A stretch of DNA of 37,777 bases from an uncultured Phascolarctobacterium sp. GTDB taxonomy: Bacteria > Bacillota > Negativicutes > Acidaminococcales > Acidaminococcaceae. Location of the stretch: contig CAJLLL010000014.1 in the NCBI GenBank assembly GCA_905207485.1, forward strand, positions 1 through 37,777, in the 5' to 3' direction. Made by a program: the position numbers and the translations under genes. The notes under the pieces were generated by a model. That model saw only the letters and a list, made by a program, of their open reading frames with translations. It was not told the origin of the DNA and made no database searches. Below, piece by piece: positions 23,882-32,213 of the stretch; position 1 is the stretch's first letter, and each line of letters begins with the position of its first letter.

Positions 23882-24802
23882 ATGGAGTTTTTTGACGCTA
23901 TTGCCAACATGTCGGCGCTGAGCTTTGCGCAGCACATGGTCAACGGAATATCGCTCGGCAGCCTTTATGCGCTGATAGCTATTGGCTATACCATGGTATA
24001 CGGCATTTTGCTGATGATTAACTTTGCCCATGGCGACATTGTAATGATGGCATGTTATTTTGCATTTTTTGGTATTACCGCGTTTCATATTCCGTGGTAT
24101 TTAACCTTTATTATAACGATTGTTTTAACCGCAATACTTGGTGTTTTAATAGAGCGCAGCGCATACCGCCCCCTGCGTGAAGCACCTAAAAATTCTATAT
24201 TGATTTCTGCAATCGGCGCATCCTATTTGCTGGAAAACCTCGCTAACTATCTTTTCAGCGGGCGCCCGATGCGTTTTCCGGATGTGCCTTTGCTGTCGCA
24301 GAATGTCAGCGTAGGTGGAATTGAAATTCAGGCAATCTGCCTTGTTATACCTGTTGTAACAGTGTTAAGCCTTGTAGTTTTGCTGCACATTGTTAATCAT
24401 ACCAAAACAGGCATGGCAATGCGTGCCGTTTCCAAAGATTACGAAATTGCAAGGGTAATGGGCATTAATATTGACAGGATTATTTCCATTACCTTCATCA
24501 TGGGCTCTGCACTGGCGGCAATCGGCGCAATTATGTATGGCATCCGTTACCCCGGCATTACGCCGATGATGGGCGTTATGCCCGGCTTGAAATGCTTTAT
24601 TGCCGCTGTTATAGGCGGTATCGGCAATATCAAGGGTGCTGTGCTCGGCGGCTTTATCCTGGGCCTCGGCGAAATTTTAATTGTCGCATTCTTCCCGGAT
24701 TTGAGCGGCTACCGCGATGCATTTGCCTTTATTGTTTTGATTGTTATTCTGTTTTATAAACCAACCGGTCTTTTGGGCGAAAAAACAACGGAGAAGGTGT
24801 AA
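23882..24802 (+). CDS. livH: Branched-chain amino acid ABC transporter permease LivH
   Basis: This 306-aa multi-spanning permease has the LivH opening NGISLGSLYALIAIGYTMVYG, then INFAHGDIVMMACY, a central MRAVSKDYEIARVMGIN (the coupling loop contacting the ATPases) and GLKCFIAAVIGGIGNIKGAVLG near the end. GAGGTG stands six bases upstream of the ATG. It pairs with LivM to form the channel, and is followed two bases later by livM. Confidence 0.92.
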   Translation: MEFFDAIANMSALSFAQHMVNGISLGSLYALIAIGYTMVYGILLMINFAHGDIVMMACYFAFFGITAFHIPWYLTFIITIVLTAILGVLIERSAYRPLREAPKNSILISAIGASYLLENLANYLFSGRPMRFPDVPLLSQNVSVGGIEIQAICLVIPVVTVLSLVVLLHIVNHTKTGMAMRAVSKDYEIARVMGINIDRIISITFIMGSALAAIGAIMYGIRYPGITPMMGVMPGLKCFIAAVIGGIGNIKGAVLGGFILGLGEILIVAFFPDLSGYRDAFAFIVLIVILFYKPTGLLGEKTTEKV

Positions 24803-24804
24803 TT

Positions 24805-25872
24805 ATGACGAAAAAAAGAGATGCTTTGTTAACCATAGCCGGCATAATTGTCCTTTTCGGCCTTGCTTTTTTCGTTCAGGAAGAAATGGACTCTTATATC
24901 CGCAGAATTGTTAATTTGTGCCTTGTTTACGCCATTATCGGCCTTTCCATGAACTTAACCAACGGTTTTGTAGGGCAGTTTTCGCTGGGGCAGGCCGGGT
25001 TTATGGCTATTGGTGCGTATACAGTAGGTATTTTTACCGTTCCTGTTGAATACAGGGAAAATGTTTTTTATGCAATGCCTATGAATCCGCTGATTGCAGA
25101 CATTGAACTGCCTTTATGGGCTGCGCTTATTTTGGGCGGCGCGCTTGCTGCGCTGTTTGCGTTTGCAATCGGTACGCCTGTTCTGCGCTTGCGCGGCGAT
25201 TACCTTGCCGTAACTACCTTGGGCTTTTCTGAAATTATCCGTATCTGGATTACCAATGCGCAGAGCATTACCAACGGCGCATTGGGCATTAAGGATATTC
25301 CGCCGCTGAATGATGTCCGTTATATCTTTTTGGTAACGGTTATTTGTTTTATTTTTATTACGCTGCTTGTTAATTCTTCTTACGGCAGGGCGTTTAAAGC
25401 TATCCGCGAAGATGAAATTGCGGCGGAGGCAATGGGCATTAACCTGTTTTGGCATAAAAACCTGGCGTTTATGGTCAGCGCATTTTTTGCCGGCATCGGC
25501 GGCGGTTTGTATGGCGCTTTGCTTGGCACGGTTGACCCTAAAAACTTTTTGTTTACCCTTACATACAACTTCCTGTTAATTATTGTGCTGGGCGGCATGG
25601 GCAGCATTACCGGCAGTATGCTTGGTGCGGTAATTGTAACGGCAGGTCTTGAATATCTGCGTTTCTTCGATGAACCGCTGATGCTGTTCGGTATGGATAT
25701 ACCCCTGTTCCGTCCTGGTTTCCGTATGGTTATTTTCTCTGTGCTGCTTATGGTTTGCGTACTGTTCTGGCGGCACGGTATTATGGGCACGCGGGAGTTT
25801 ACCTGGCAGAAAGCCATTGATTTTGTAAAAAATCCTCTGGGCTTCATTAAGCGGAAGGGGGCAGCACAATGA
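24805..25872 (+). CDS. livM: Branched-chain amino acid ABC transporter permease LivM
   Basis: This 355-aa permease has about nine helices and the LivM signatures LSMNLTNGFVGQFSLGQAGFM (about residues 48-68), LRLRGDYLAVTTLGFSEIIR, the coupling loop FKAIREDEIAAEAMGIN and VLGGMGSITGSMLGAVIV. It is the partner of LivH. Its stop overlaps the livG start by ATGA. Confidence 0.92.
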   Translation: MTKKRDALLTIAGIIVLFGLAFFVQEEMDSYIRRIVNLCLVYAIIGLSMNLTNGFVGQFSLGQAGFMAIGAYTVGIFTVPVEYRENVFYAMPMNPLIADIELPLWAALILGGALAALFAFAIGTPVLRLRGDYLAVTTLGFSEIIRIWITNAQSITNGALGIKDIPPLNDVRYIFLVTVICFIFITLLVNSSYGRAFKAIREDEIAAEAMGINLFWHKNLAFMVSAFFAGIGGGLYGALLGTVDPKNFLFTLTYNFLLIIVLGGMGSITGSMLGAVIVTAGLEYLRFFDEPLMLFGMDIPLFRPGFRMVIFSVLLMVCVLFWRHGIMGTREFTWQKAIDFVKNPLGFIKRKGAAQ

Positions 25873-26651
25873 TTTTAAAAACTGATGCCATTACCATGCA
25901 GTTTGGCGGCGTAACTGCCGTTTATAAACTGAATATCAATATTAATGATGGTGAAATTGTTGCGCTCATCGGTCCGAATGGTGCAGGCAAAACAACGGCA
26001 TTCAATATGGTTACCGGTGTTTATACGCCGACAGAAGGCAAAGTGTTGTATACCGATGCGCAGGGCAAAGAACATAATATTACCGGCAAACGCCCGAGTG
26101 AAATTGCCAAACTCGGTATTGCCCGCACTTTCCAGAACATCAGGCTGTTTAAAGATTTAACGGTTTATGAGAATGTTTTGATTGCTAACCATCTGCATTT
26201 AAAATCCAACTTTTTATCTGCAACTCTGCATTTGCCGTGGTATATGAAAGAAGCGCAGCAGATGCACCGCAGTACGGAAAAACTTTTGCAGGAAGTAGGG
26301 CTGTGGGATGTGCGTAATGAAAAGGCATCGAGCCTGCCTTACGGGCAGCAGCGCCGCCTTGAAATTGTGCGTGCGCTTGCAACCAAACCGCGCCTGCTTT
26401 TGCTTGATGAACCTGCGGCGGGCATGAATCCGAAAGAAACGGATGAACTGACTGAATTTATACGCCAGATTCACAAAGAATATAATTTAACTATTTTTAT
26501 GATTGAACATCATATGGATTTGATTATGGAAATTTCTGACCGGATTTATGTATTGGAATTTGGCATGACTATTGCCGAAGGTACGCCGGACGAAATTCAA
26601 AATAACCAAAGGGTTATTGATGCTTACCTGGGGGTGGATGAAGATGCTTAA
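25869..26651 (+). CDS. livG: Branched-chain amino acid ABC transporter ATPase LivG
   Basis: This 260-aa ATPase has Walker A GPNGAGKTTAFNMVTGVY, the LivG-type Q-loop ARTFQNIRLFKDLTVYENVL, the divergent signature LPYGQQRRLEIVRALAT, Walker B LLLLDEPAAGMNPKE and IEHHMDLIMEI. The NPKE after Walker B and the YGQQRR signature separate LivG from LivF. It overlaps both neighbours. Confidence 0.93.
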   Translation: MILKTDAITMQFGGVTAVYKLNININDGEIVALIGPNGAGKTTAFNMVTGVYTPTEGKVLYTDAQGKEHNITGKRPSEIAKLGIARTFQNIRLFKDLTVYENVLIANHLHLKSNFLSATLHLPWYMKEAQQMHRSTEKLLQEVGLWDVRNEKASSLPYGQQRRLEIVRALATKPRLLLLDEPAAGMNPKETDELTEFIRQIHKEYNLTIFMIEHHMDLIMEISDRIYVLEFGMTIAEGTPDEIQNNQRVIDAYLGVDEDA

Positions 26652-27357
26652 AGTAGAAAATCTTGTCGTATCCTACGGAGGCATTGAGGCTTTAAAAGGA
26701 ATTTCGCTTGATGTTGAAAAAGGGCAGATTGTAACACTTATCGGTGCTAACGGCGCAGGCAAAAGCACACTGCTGCGCAGCATTGTTGGTTTGGTAAAAC
26801 CGCAAAGCGGAAAGATAGAGTACGAAGGCAATGATATTACCGGTCTCAACTCACAGCAAATTGTAAGCAAAGGTTTAACGCTTGTTCCTGAAGGACGCAG
26901 AATATTTCCGAACCTTACAGTGCTTGAAAATCTGCAAATCGGTGCGTATATGCGCAGCGATAAAGACGGTATCCAAAAAGATATCGACTGGGTGTATGAA
27001 ATGTTTCCGCGTTTGCAGGAAAGAAGCTGGCAGATGGCCGGTACGCTTTCCGGCGGCGAACAGCAGATGCTTGCCGTTGGGCGTGCGCTGCTTTCACGTC
27101 CGCAGCTTTTAATGATGGACGAACCTTCGCTTGGTCTTGCGCCGCTGATTATTAAAGATATTTTCAGCATCATTCAGTATATTAATTCCAAAGGAATGAC
27201 GATACTTTTAATTGAGCAGAACGCTAATATGGCTTTAAAGGTTGCCCATAAAGCTTACGTTTTGGAAACCGGTAAAATTACAATGACCGGTACCGGCGCA
27301 GAACTTTTGGAAAATCCCGAAATTAAAGCTGCCTACCTTGGCAAAAAGAAAAAATAA
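26644..27357 (+). CDS. livF: Branched-chain amino acid ABC transporter ATPase LivF
   Basis: This 237-aa ATPase has Walker A GANGAGKSTLLRSIVGLV, LVPEGRRIFPNLTVLENLQIGAY, the signature LSGGEQQMLAVGRALLS, Walker B LLMMDEPSLGLAP and IEQNANMALKVAHKAYVLE, all typical of LivF. A longer in-frame ORF begins inside livG; the ATG at 26644, after GGGGGTGG, fits the family start MLKVENLVVSYGG. It overlaps livG by eight bases and ends the operon ahead of a terminator. Confidence 0.93.
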   Translation: MLKVENLVVSYGGIEALKGISLDVEKGQIVTLIGANGAGKSTLLRSIVGLVKPQSGKIEYEGNDITGLNSQQIVSKGLTLVPEGRRIFPNLTVLENLQIGAYMRSDKDGIQKDIDWVYEMFPRLQERSWQMAGTLSGGEQQMLAVGRALLSRPQLLMMDEPSLGLAPLIIKDIFSIIQYINSKGMTILLIEQNANMALKVAHKAYVLETGKITMTGTGAELLENPEIKAAYLGKKKK

Positions 27358-27361
27358 AAAA

Positions 27362-27391
27362 ATCCCTGTCCGAATAGGGCAGGGATTTTTT
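27362..27391. terminator. Terminator between livF and the convergent TPR gene
   Basis: ATCCCTGTCC (27362-27371) pairs with GGGCAGGGAT (27377-27386), one G-T pair, with T-runs to the right and A-runs to the left. It can end livF on the + strand and the TPR gene on the - strand. Confidence 0.85.
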
Positions 27392-27395
27392 ATTT

Positions 27396-28457
27396 TTAAT
27401 TCAATGTGTTGTTGTCTATTTCGTCATCTGAAAATACCATATTCAGCATTACTTCTGAAGATAAATCGCCATGGTTGGGCGTGCTGACTTCATAGTGACG
27501 GTCTTTAGCGGGATCGTAATAAACAAGGGTAATGCTGTAATCAAGATTAAACACAACCAGGACAAGCTGGCAAATGCCGCTGCCGCATGGGCGCTGCAAA
27601 TAATGCATGGCTATAATATCTTTTTGTTCTGCCAGCCAGTCAAAATTTAATTTGCTCATTGCTGCTTCGTTCATGCGGAATAAAACACGGAATTTAATTT
27701 GGTTAAGTTCTATCAATCCATGGCAGAATGGTGCATCGGCCTCCCATTCTTCCGGTTGGAACAGCATTTTTATTTTGTTGAAATTTTCTTCGTTTTTAAG
27801 AATTCCTGCAATGGAACGCTGTTTCTCATCGGCGTCTTTATCAAGCCCTGCTTGAAGTTTTTTGTCATGTTCAGGGCTAATCCAGTGATATTCGAGCTGT
27901 TCAAGCGTGTAACCAAGGCTGATTTCTTTGCGGAGCGTTAAAAATTCATAATCGTCCGGAACAAGCTTTAAACCTTCTTCAATGGCCTGCAGCGCACCTT
28001 CGGCAGAACCGAAATGATAGCGCATTTTTGCAGCCTGCAGCCATCCCCACGGATAGGTTGGCTCTTCCGCTACTGCTTTTTCGGCATATTCCATAGCTTC
28101 GTTTAATCTGCTGCAATACATCAGCGCAACGGAATAACGGTAATACCATGCGCCGCAGCCTTTGGCATTTTTTTCGGCGGGTTTCATTATTTCGAGTGAA
28201 CGGTAATAGGCGGGGTAAATATCAAGATTATTGTAAGCAAAGGCATACCACAATACAATTTCCAAATCTTCAGCTGCCTGCTGTTCTGTGAAACGTCCTT
28301 CTTTTACTCCTTGTTCCACAAATTTATCAAGATAATCAATCATTTTGCCGAAATATGCTTCATAACCCTCGTCAAATGATTCTAAAACTTTAACATCTTC
28401 ATCTGTCAAAAGGCGGGTCGTGCCGGTTTTGTGCGCTTTAGTATCTGCTGATGACAT
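27396..28457 (-). CDS. Tetratricopeptide-repeat protein of unknown function
   Basis: This 353-aa cytoplasmic protein has no signal peptide. Its central part (about residues 75-185) reads as TPR-like helix pairs, such as CGAWYYRYSVALMYCSRLNEA, AMEYAEKAVAEEPTYPWGWLQAAKMRYHFG and ALQAIEEGLKLVPDDYEFLTLR. The C-terminal 130 residues (from about 220) are different, with alternating hydrophobic segments ending in CQLVLVVFNLDYSITLVYY, and may be a separate alpha/beta domain. I recognise no family. GAGGTGAT lies just upstream of the ATG. It stands alone between convergent livF and the divergent pst operon, with a perfect inverted repeat at 28468-28494 in its promoter region. Confidence 0.75.
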   Translation of the reverse strand: MSSADTKAHKTGTTRLLTDEDVKVLESFDEGYEAYFGKMIDYLDKFVEQGVKEGRFTEQQAAEDLEIVLWYAFAYNNLDIYPAYYRSLEIMKPAEKNAKGCGAWYYRYSVALMYCSRLNEAMEYAEKAVAEEPTYPWGWLQAAKMRYHFGSAEGALQAIEEGLKLVPDDYEFLTLRKEISLGYTLEQLEYHWISPEHDKKLQAGLDKDADEKQRSIAGILKNEENFNKIKMLFQPEEWEADAPFCHGLIELNQIKFRVLFRMNEAAMSKLNFDWLAEQKDIIAMHYLQRPCGSGICQLVLVVFNLDYSITLVYYDPAKDRHYEVSTPNHGDLSSEVMLNMVFSDDEIDNNTLN

Positions 28458-28467
28458 AGTATCACCT

Positions 28468-28494
28468 CACTGTAATTATTTGCTGTTTACAGTG
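28468..28494. promoter_or_regulatory. Inverted repeat ahead of the TPR gene (candidate operator)
   Basis: CACTGTAA (28468-28475) and TTACAGTG (28487-28494) form a perfect eight-base inverted repeat with an eleven-base spacer. The right arm overlaps a possible - strand -10 (TACACT, 28491-28496). It may be a repressor site for the TPR gene or a 5' leader hairpin. Confidence 0.4.
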
Positions 28495-28617
28495 TAACAT
28501 ATCTTTGTAATGATGTTAAGATTTTTGCCATTGAATGATAGTAATGCGGTTTAAATCTGGAAAACGTAAATAAAACTGTAATGTTTTTTATATAAAAGCT
28601 GAAAAATTTATGAGCGG

Positions 28618-28649
28618 TTTAACATAGATTTAACATTTATTACCTAACA
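28618..28649 (+). promoter_or_regulatory. Pho box upstream of pstS
   Basis: TTTAACA occurs at 28618-28624 and again at 28629-28635, exactly eleven bases apart, and TAACA recurs at 28645-28649. Repeats of TTAACA at eleven-base spacing are the binding pattern of PhoP/PhoB-type regulators of Bacillota. The operon downstream encodes such a regulator, so it is probably autoregulated by phosphate starvation. Confidence 0.7.
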
Positions 28650-28673
28650 GATTTAATGTTAAGCCATTATTAT
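28645..28673 (+). promoter_or_regulatory. Candidate activated promoter of the pst operon
   Basis: TAACAG (28645-28650) stands 17 bases before TATTAT (28668-28673). The poor -35, overlapping the last Pho box half-site, is typical of a promoter that needs PhoP/PhoB. TATAAA at 28690-28695 is a second possible -10. Confidence 0.4.
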
Positions 28674-28733
28674 TTAACCATAGCAATTTTATAAAAAACA
28701 AAGCAAATCAAAAACCTGGAGGCTTATGAAATC

Positions 28734-29621
28734 ATGAAAATGAACAAAAAACTTATTGCAGGCGTTATGTTGGCAGTTATGAGTGCAGCTGTATTCACCG
28801 GCTGCGGCGGCGAGAAAAAAGAAGAAGCAGCTCCGGCTGCAGGCGGTAAAATCGTTGTAATCTCCCGTGAAGACGGCAGCGGCACCCGCGGTGCTTTCAT
28901 TGAACTTTTCGGCATCGAAAAGAAAGGCGATGACGGCAAAAAAGTTGATATGACTACTCAGGATGCTTCCATCACCAACAGCACTGCTGTTATGATGACT
29001 ACTGTTGCAGGCAATAAAGACGCTATCGGTTATATTTCCCTCGGTTCTTTAAACGATACTGTTAAAGCACTGAAAATTGACGGCGCAGAAGCAAGCGCAG
29101 CGAATATTAAAGCAGGTTCTTATAAAGTTGCCCGTCCGTTCAACATTGTAACCAAAGATGGTGCCAGCCCGGTTGCTCAGGACTTTATTGCATTCATCAT
29201 GTCTAAAGAAGGCCAGGACGTAGTTTCTAAAAACGGTTACATTGGCAGCGACAAAGCTGAAGCGTACAAAGGCAGCAAACAGAGCGGCAAAATCGTTGTA
29301 GCAGGTTCTTCTTCCGTAACTCCTGTTATGGAAAAACTTAAAGAAGCTTATGTAAAACTGAACCCGGATGTTAACATCGAAGTTCAGCAGAGCGACTCTA
29401 CTACCGGCGTTCAGTCCGCAATCAACGGTGTATGCGATATCGGCATGGCTTCCCGTGAACTGAAACAGAGCGAAATTGATGCAGGCGTTAAAAATACTGT
29501 AATTGCTACTGACGGTATTGCAGTTATCGTAAACAAAGCTAACAAAGTTGATAACCTTACCAAAGCTCAGGTTGCAGATATCTTTACCGGCAAAGCAACC
29601 GAATGGAACAAACTTAAATAA
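28734..29621 (+). CDS. pstS: Phosphate ABC transporter substrate-binding lipoprotein, circularly permuted
   Basis: This 295-aa protein has a signal peptide with lipobox FTGC (Cys 24) and binds phosphate for the Pst importer. The two halves of the canonical PstS fold are in swapped order. Residues 39-171 correspond to the usual C-terminal part (IVVISREDGSGTRGAF, AIGYISLGSLND, FIAFIMSKEGQDVVSKNGYI). Residues 186-295 correspond to the usual N-terminal part (KIVVAGSSSVTPVMEKLKEAY, CDIGMASRELKQSE, AQVADIFTGKATEWNKLK). The total length is normal, and the protein's two ends fall where ordinary PstS runs from IFTGKxxxW into the GSGTR segment. The ATG at 28734 follows GGAGG by 11 bases. A stable hairpin separates it from pstC. 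Confidence 0.9.
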   Translation: MKMNKKLIAGVMLAVMSAAVFTGCGGEKKEEAAPAAGGKIVVISREDGSGTRGAFIELFGIEKKGDDGKKVDMTTQDASITNSTAVMMTTVAGNKDAIGYISLGSLNDTVKALKIDGAEASAANIKAGSYKVARPFNIVTKDGASPVAQDFIAFIMSKEGQDVVSKNGYIGSDKAEAYKGSKQSGKIVVAGSSSVTPVMEKLKEAYVKLNPDVNIEVQQSDSTTGVQSAINGVCDIGMASRELKQSEIDAGVKNTVIATDGIAVIVNKANKVDNLTKAQVADIFTGKATEWNKLK

Positions 29622-29672
29622 CGGTTTGTTGGCTTAACGGCAGCAATACAACAATAAATAAAACACAAATTT

Positions 29673-29703
29673 TTAACGGTTGCCTGCAATAGGCAACCGT
29701 TAA
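29673..29703 (+). other. 13-bp perfect hairpin between pstS and pstC
   Basis: TTAACGGTTGCCT (29673-29685) pairs perfectly with AGGCAACCGTTAA (29691-29703) around GCAAT. No T-run follows, so it is not a standard terminator; it probably protects the pstS message from 3' decay and raises binding protein over permease. Confidence 0.75.
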
Positions 29704-29747
29704 TTGTAAGCATAGAAAAATAAAGTTGATGGAAATTGTGAGGGTTT

Positions 29748-30602
29748 ATGAAAAAAGGTAAAGAAGAGATAATGCGCCTTGTCTTTTTGGCGGCCGCGTG
29801 TGCATCCATTGCGCTTGTTGCAATGATTTGCGTATTTTTGTTCGGCAACGGCCTGCCGACAATAGGCAAAATAGGCGCAACTGAATTTTTCTTTGGGCAG
29901 ACGTGGAGGCCTAATAATGACATGTATGGCATTTTGCCGATGATTTTAGGCAGTGCTTATGTTACTTTGGGCGCTATTGTTGTAGGCGTGCCCATTGGTA
30001 TTTTAACGGCAGTATTTATGGCGCGCTTTTGCCCGGATGGCATGTACAGAATTTTAAAACCGGCAGTAGAGCTTTTAGCCGGTATCCCTTCTGTTGTTTA
30101 CGGCTTTTTCGGTTTGGTTGTAATGGTGCCGTTTATCCGCGATAACATCGGCGGAACCGGCAGCAGCATGCTGACAGCATCACTTCTTTTGGGCATGATG
30201 ATTTTGCCTACTCTTATCAGTGTTGCCGAGGCTGCATTGAGGGCGGTGCCCAACAGCTATTACGAAGGTGCTTTGGCGCTTGGCGCAGGACATGTTCGCA
30301 GTGTGTTTTTTACAATAGTTCCGGCAGCAAAATCCGGCATTATGGCGGCAATTATACTGGGGCTTGGACGTGCGGTTGGTGAAACTATGGCCGTAATTAT
30401 GGTTGCAGGCAATCAGGCGCGTATGCCGCAGGGGCTTTTGGAGGGCGTGCGTACCATGACCACCAATATTGTTATTGAAATGGGTTACGCTGCCGATATG
30501 CACCGCGATGCGCTGATAGCAACGGCTGTTGTTTTGTTTATTTTCATTCTCATTATTAATTTAACGTTCTCGTATCTGAAGGGTAAGGTGGTACAGCAAT
30601 GA
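29748..30602 (+). CDS. pstC: Phosphate ABC transporter permease PstC
   Basis: This 284-aa permease has six predicted helices and the PstC motifs FFFGQTWRPNNDMYGILPMI, LAGIPSVVYGFFGLVVMVP, and the inner-membrane coupling loop LRAVPNSYYEGALALGAGHVRS, followed by GLGRAVGETMAVIMVAGN. GTGAGGG lies ahead of the ATG. Its stop overlaps pstA by ATGA. Confidence 0.93.
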   Translation: MKKGKEEIMRLVFLAAACASIALVAMICVFLFGNGLPTIGKIGATEFFFGQTWRPNNDMYGILPMILGSAYVTLGAIVVGVPIGILTAVFMARFCPDGMYRILKPAVELLAGIPSVVYGFFGLVVMVPFIRDNIGGTGSSMLTASLLLGMMILPTLISVAEAALRAVPNSYYEGALALGAGHVRSVFFTIVPAAKSGIMAAIILGLGRAVGETMAVIMVAGNQARMPQGLLEGVRTMTTNIVIEMGYAADMHRDALIATAVVLFIFILIINLTFSYLKGKVVQQ

Positions 30603-31459
30603 ATGGCAATACGCTCAGTAAAACTCTGTACAGGTACGGGCGCGACCCGTTGTCTATTGCCTTGCTTGTATGTGTATTTGTTTCAGCGGTAGTTACATTT
30701 TTATCGCTTGCCTTTTTGTTAGGCTATATTTTGATGCAGGGCATTCCCAACATCAATTTTGATTTGTTTGCTTTAGAATATAATACACAGAATGTTTCTT
30801 TGTTTCCGGCTTTGGTTGATACCATTATTATGGTGCTTCTGGCACTGGCCATTGCCACGCCGCTTGGCATTTTTGCGGCAATATACCTTGTTGAATATGC
30901 CAGCCGCGATAATAAAATAGTAGGCGTTGTAAGGGTTACTGCAGATACGCTTTCCGGCATACCTTCCATTGTTTACGGTTTGTTCGGCATGCTGTTTTTT
31001 GTAACTTATTTAAAATGGAGTTATTCGCTGCTTGCAGGTTCCTGTACGGTTGCGATTATGATTCTGCCGCTGATTATGCGTACTACCGAAGAAGCGTTAA
31101 AGGCTATTCCTGATAGTTACCGTGAAGGCAGCTATGGTCTTGGTGCAGGTAAGCTCCGCACAGTATTTGCCATTGTACTGCCTTCGGCAATACCGGGCAT
31201 TCTGGCAGGCGTAATTCTCGGCATAGGCCGTATTGTAGGTGAAACCGCTGCATTGATGTATACTTCCGGCACAGTTGCTGCCTTGCCGCATGATGTGTTT
31301 TCTTCCGGACGTACATTGGCAGTGCATATGTATGTGCTTGCCAGCGAAGGTTTGTTTATGAAGCAGGCTTATGCAACGGCCGTTATTCTTGTAGTTATTG
31401 TTATAGCAATTAATGCCGTTTCTTCTTATATGGCACGTAAATTGATGAAAGGGAACTGA
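30599..31459 (+). CDS. pstA: Phosphate ABC transporter permease PstA
   Basis: This 286-aa permease shows LVDTIIMVLLALAIATPLGIFAAIYLVEY, TLSGIPSIVYGLFGMLFFV, the coupling loop LKAIPDSYREGSYGLGAGKL and GIGRIVGETAALMYTSGT, the PstA signatures. It pairs with PstC. It is followed by pstB after one base. Confidence 0.93.
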   Translation: MNGNTLSKTLYRYGRDPLSIALLVCVFVSAVVTFLSLAFLLGYILMQGIPNINFDLFALEYNTQNVSLFPALVDTIIMVLLALAIATPLGIFAAIYLVEYASRDNKIVGVVRVTADTLSGIPSIVYGLFGMLFFVTYLKWSYSLLAGSCTVAIMILPLIMRTTEEALKAIPDSYREGSYGLGAGKLRTVFAIVLPSAIPGILAGVILGIGRIVGETAALMYTSGTVAALPHDVFSSGRTLAVHMYVLASEGLFMKQAYATAVILVVIVIAINAVSSYMARKLMKGN

Positions 31460-31460
31460 G

Positions 31461-32213
31461 ATGGAAGATAAGATTACTATTGAAAACCTCGATTTGTATT
31501 ACAGCGAATTTCACGCGCTGAAGGATATTAACATGCATATCCGCGAAAAAGAAATCACTGCTTTTATCGGGCCTTCCGGGTGCGGTAAATCAACATTGCT
31601 GCGCTGCCTTAACCGTATGAATGACTTGGTTGAAGGCTGCCGCGTTACCGGCAAGGTGCTTTTAAACGGTGATGACATTTACCTTAACGACGATGTAAAC
31701 ATGCTGCGCAAACGTGTCGGCATGGTATTCCAAAAGCCTAATCCGTTTCCGATGAGCGTTTATGATAATATCGCTTTCGGACCGAGAACTCACGGCATCC
31801 ATAATAAAAGCAAACTTGATGATATTGTAGAAGATTCTTTGCGTAAAGCGGCAATTTGGGATGAAGTTAAAGACCGCCTCAATAAAAGCGCACTTGGTTT
31901 TTCCGGCGGCCAGCAGCAGCGTTTGTGCATTGCAAGGGCGCTTGCAGTTCAGCCTGAAGTACTTTTAATGGACGAACCCACTTCTGCGCTTGACCCTATT
32001 TCTACTTTGAAGATTGAAGACCTTGCAGTAGAATTAAAACAGAATTATACTATTGTTATAGTAACGCACAATATGCAGCAGGCAGTCCGCATCTCCGATA
32101 AAACCGCGTTCTTCCTTTTGGGAGAAGTTGTTGAGTTTAATGATACTGAAACATTGTTCAGCAATCCTAAAGAGAAAAAGACAGAAGATTATATTACAGG
32201 GAGGTTCGGCTGA
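31461..32213 (+). CDS. pstB: Phosphate ABC transporter ATPase PstB
   Basis: This 250-aa ATPase has Walker A GPSGCGKSTLLRCLNRMNDL (with the PstB-specific RMNDL), FQKPNPFPMSVYDNIAFGPR, the signature FSGGQQQRLCIARALAV, Walker B LLMDEPTSALDPIST, and VTHNMQQAVRISDKTAFF. These motifs are diagnostic of PstB. Its stop shares one base with the phoU start. Confidence 0.96.
   Translation: MEDKITIENLDLYYSEFHALKDINMHIREKEITAFIGPSGCGKSTLLRCLNRMNDLVEGCRVTGKVLLNGDDIYLNDDVNMLRKRVGMVFQKPNPFPMSVYDNIAFGPRTHGIHNKSKLDDIVEDSLRKAAIWDEVKDRLNKSALGFSGGQQQRLCIARALAVQPEVLLMDEPTSALDPISTLKIEDLAVELKQNYTIVIVTHNMQQAVRISDKTAFFLLGEVVEFNDTETLFSNPKEKKTEDYITGRFG

Noticed and set aside
27607..27941. + strand ORFs opposite the TPR gene
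   Set aside because: They lack ribosome binding sites and recognisable motifs, and mirror the coding frame of the TPR gene.
29673..29703. Intrinsic terminator after pstS
   Set aside because: The hairpin is strong but no T-run follows on either strand.
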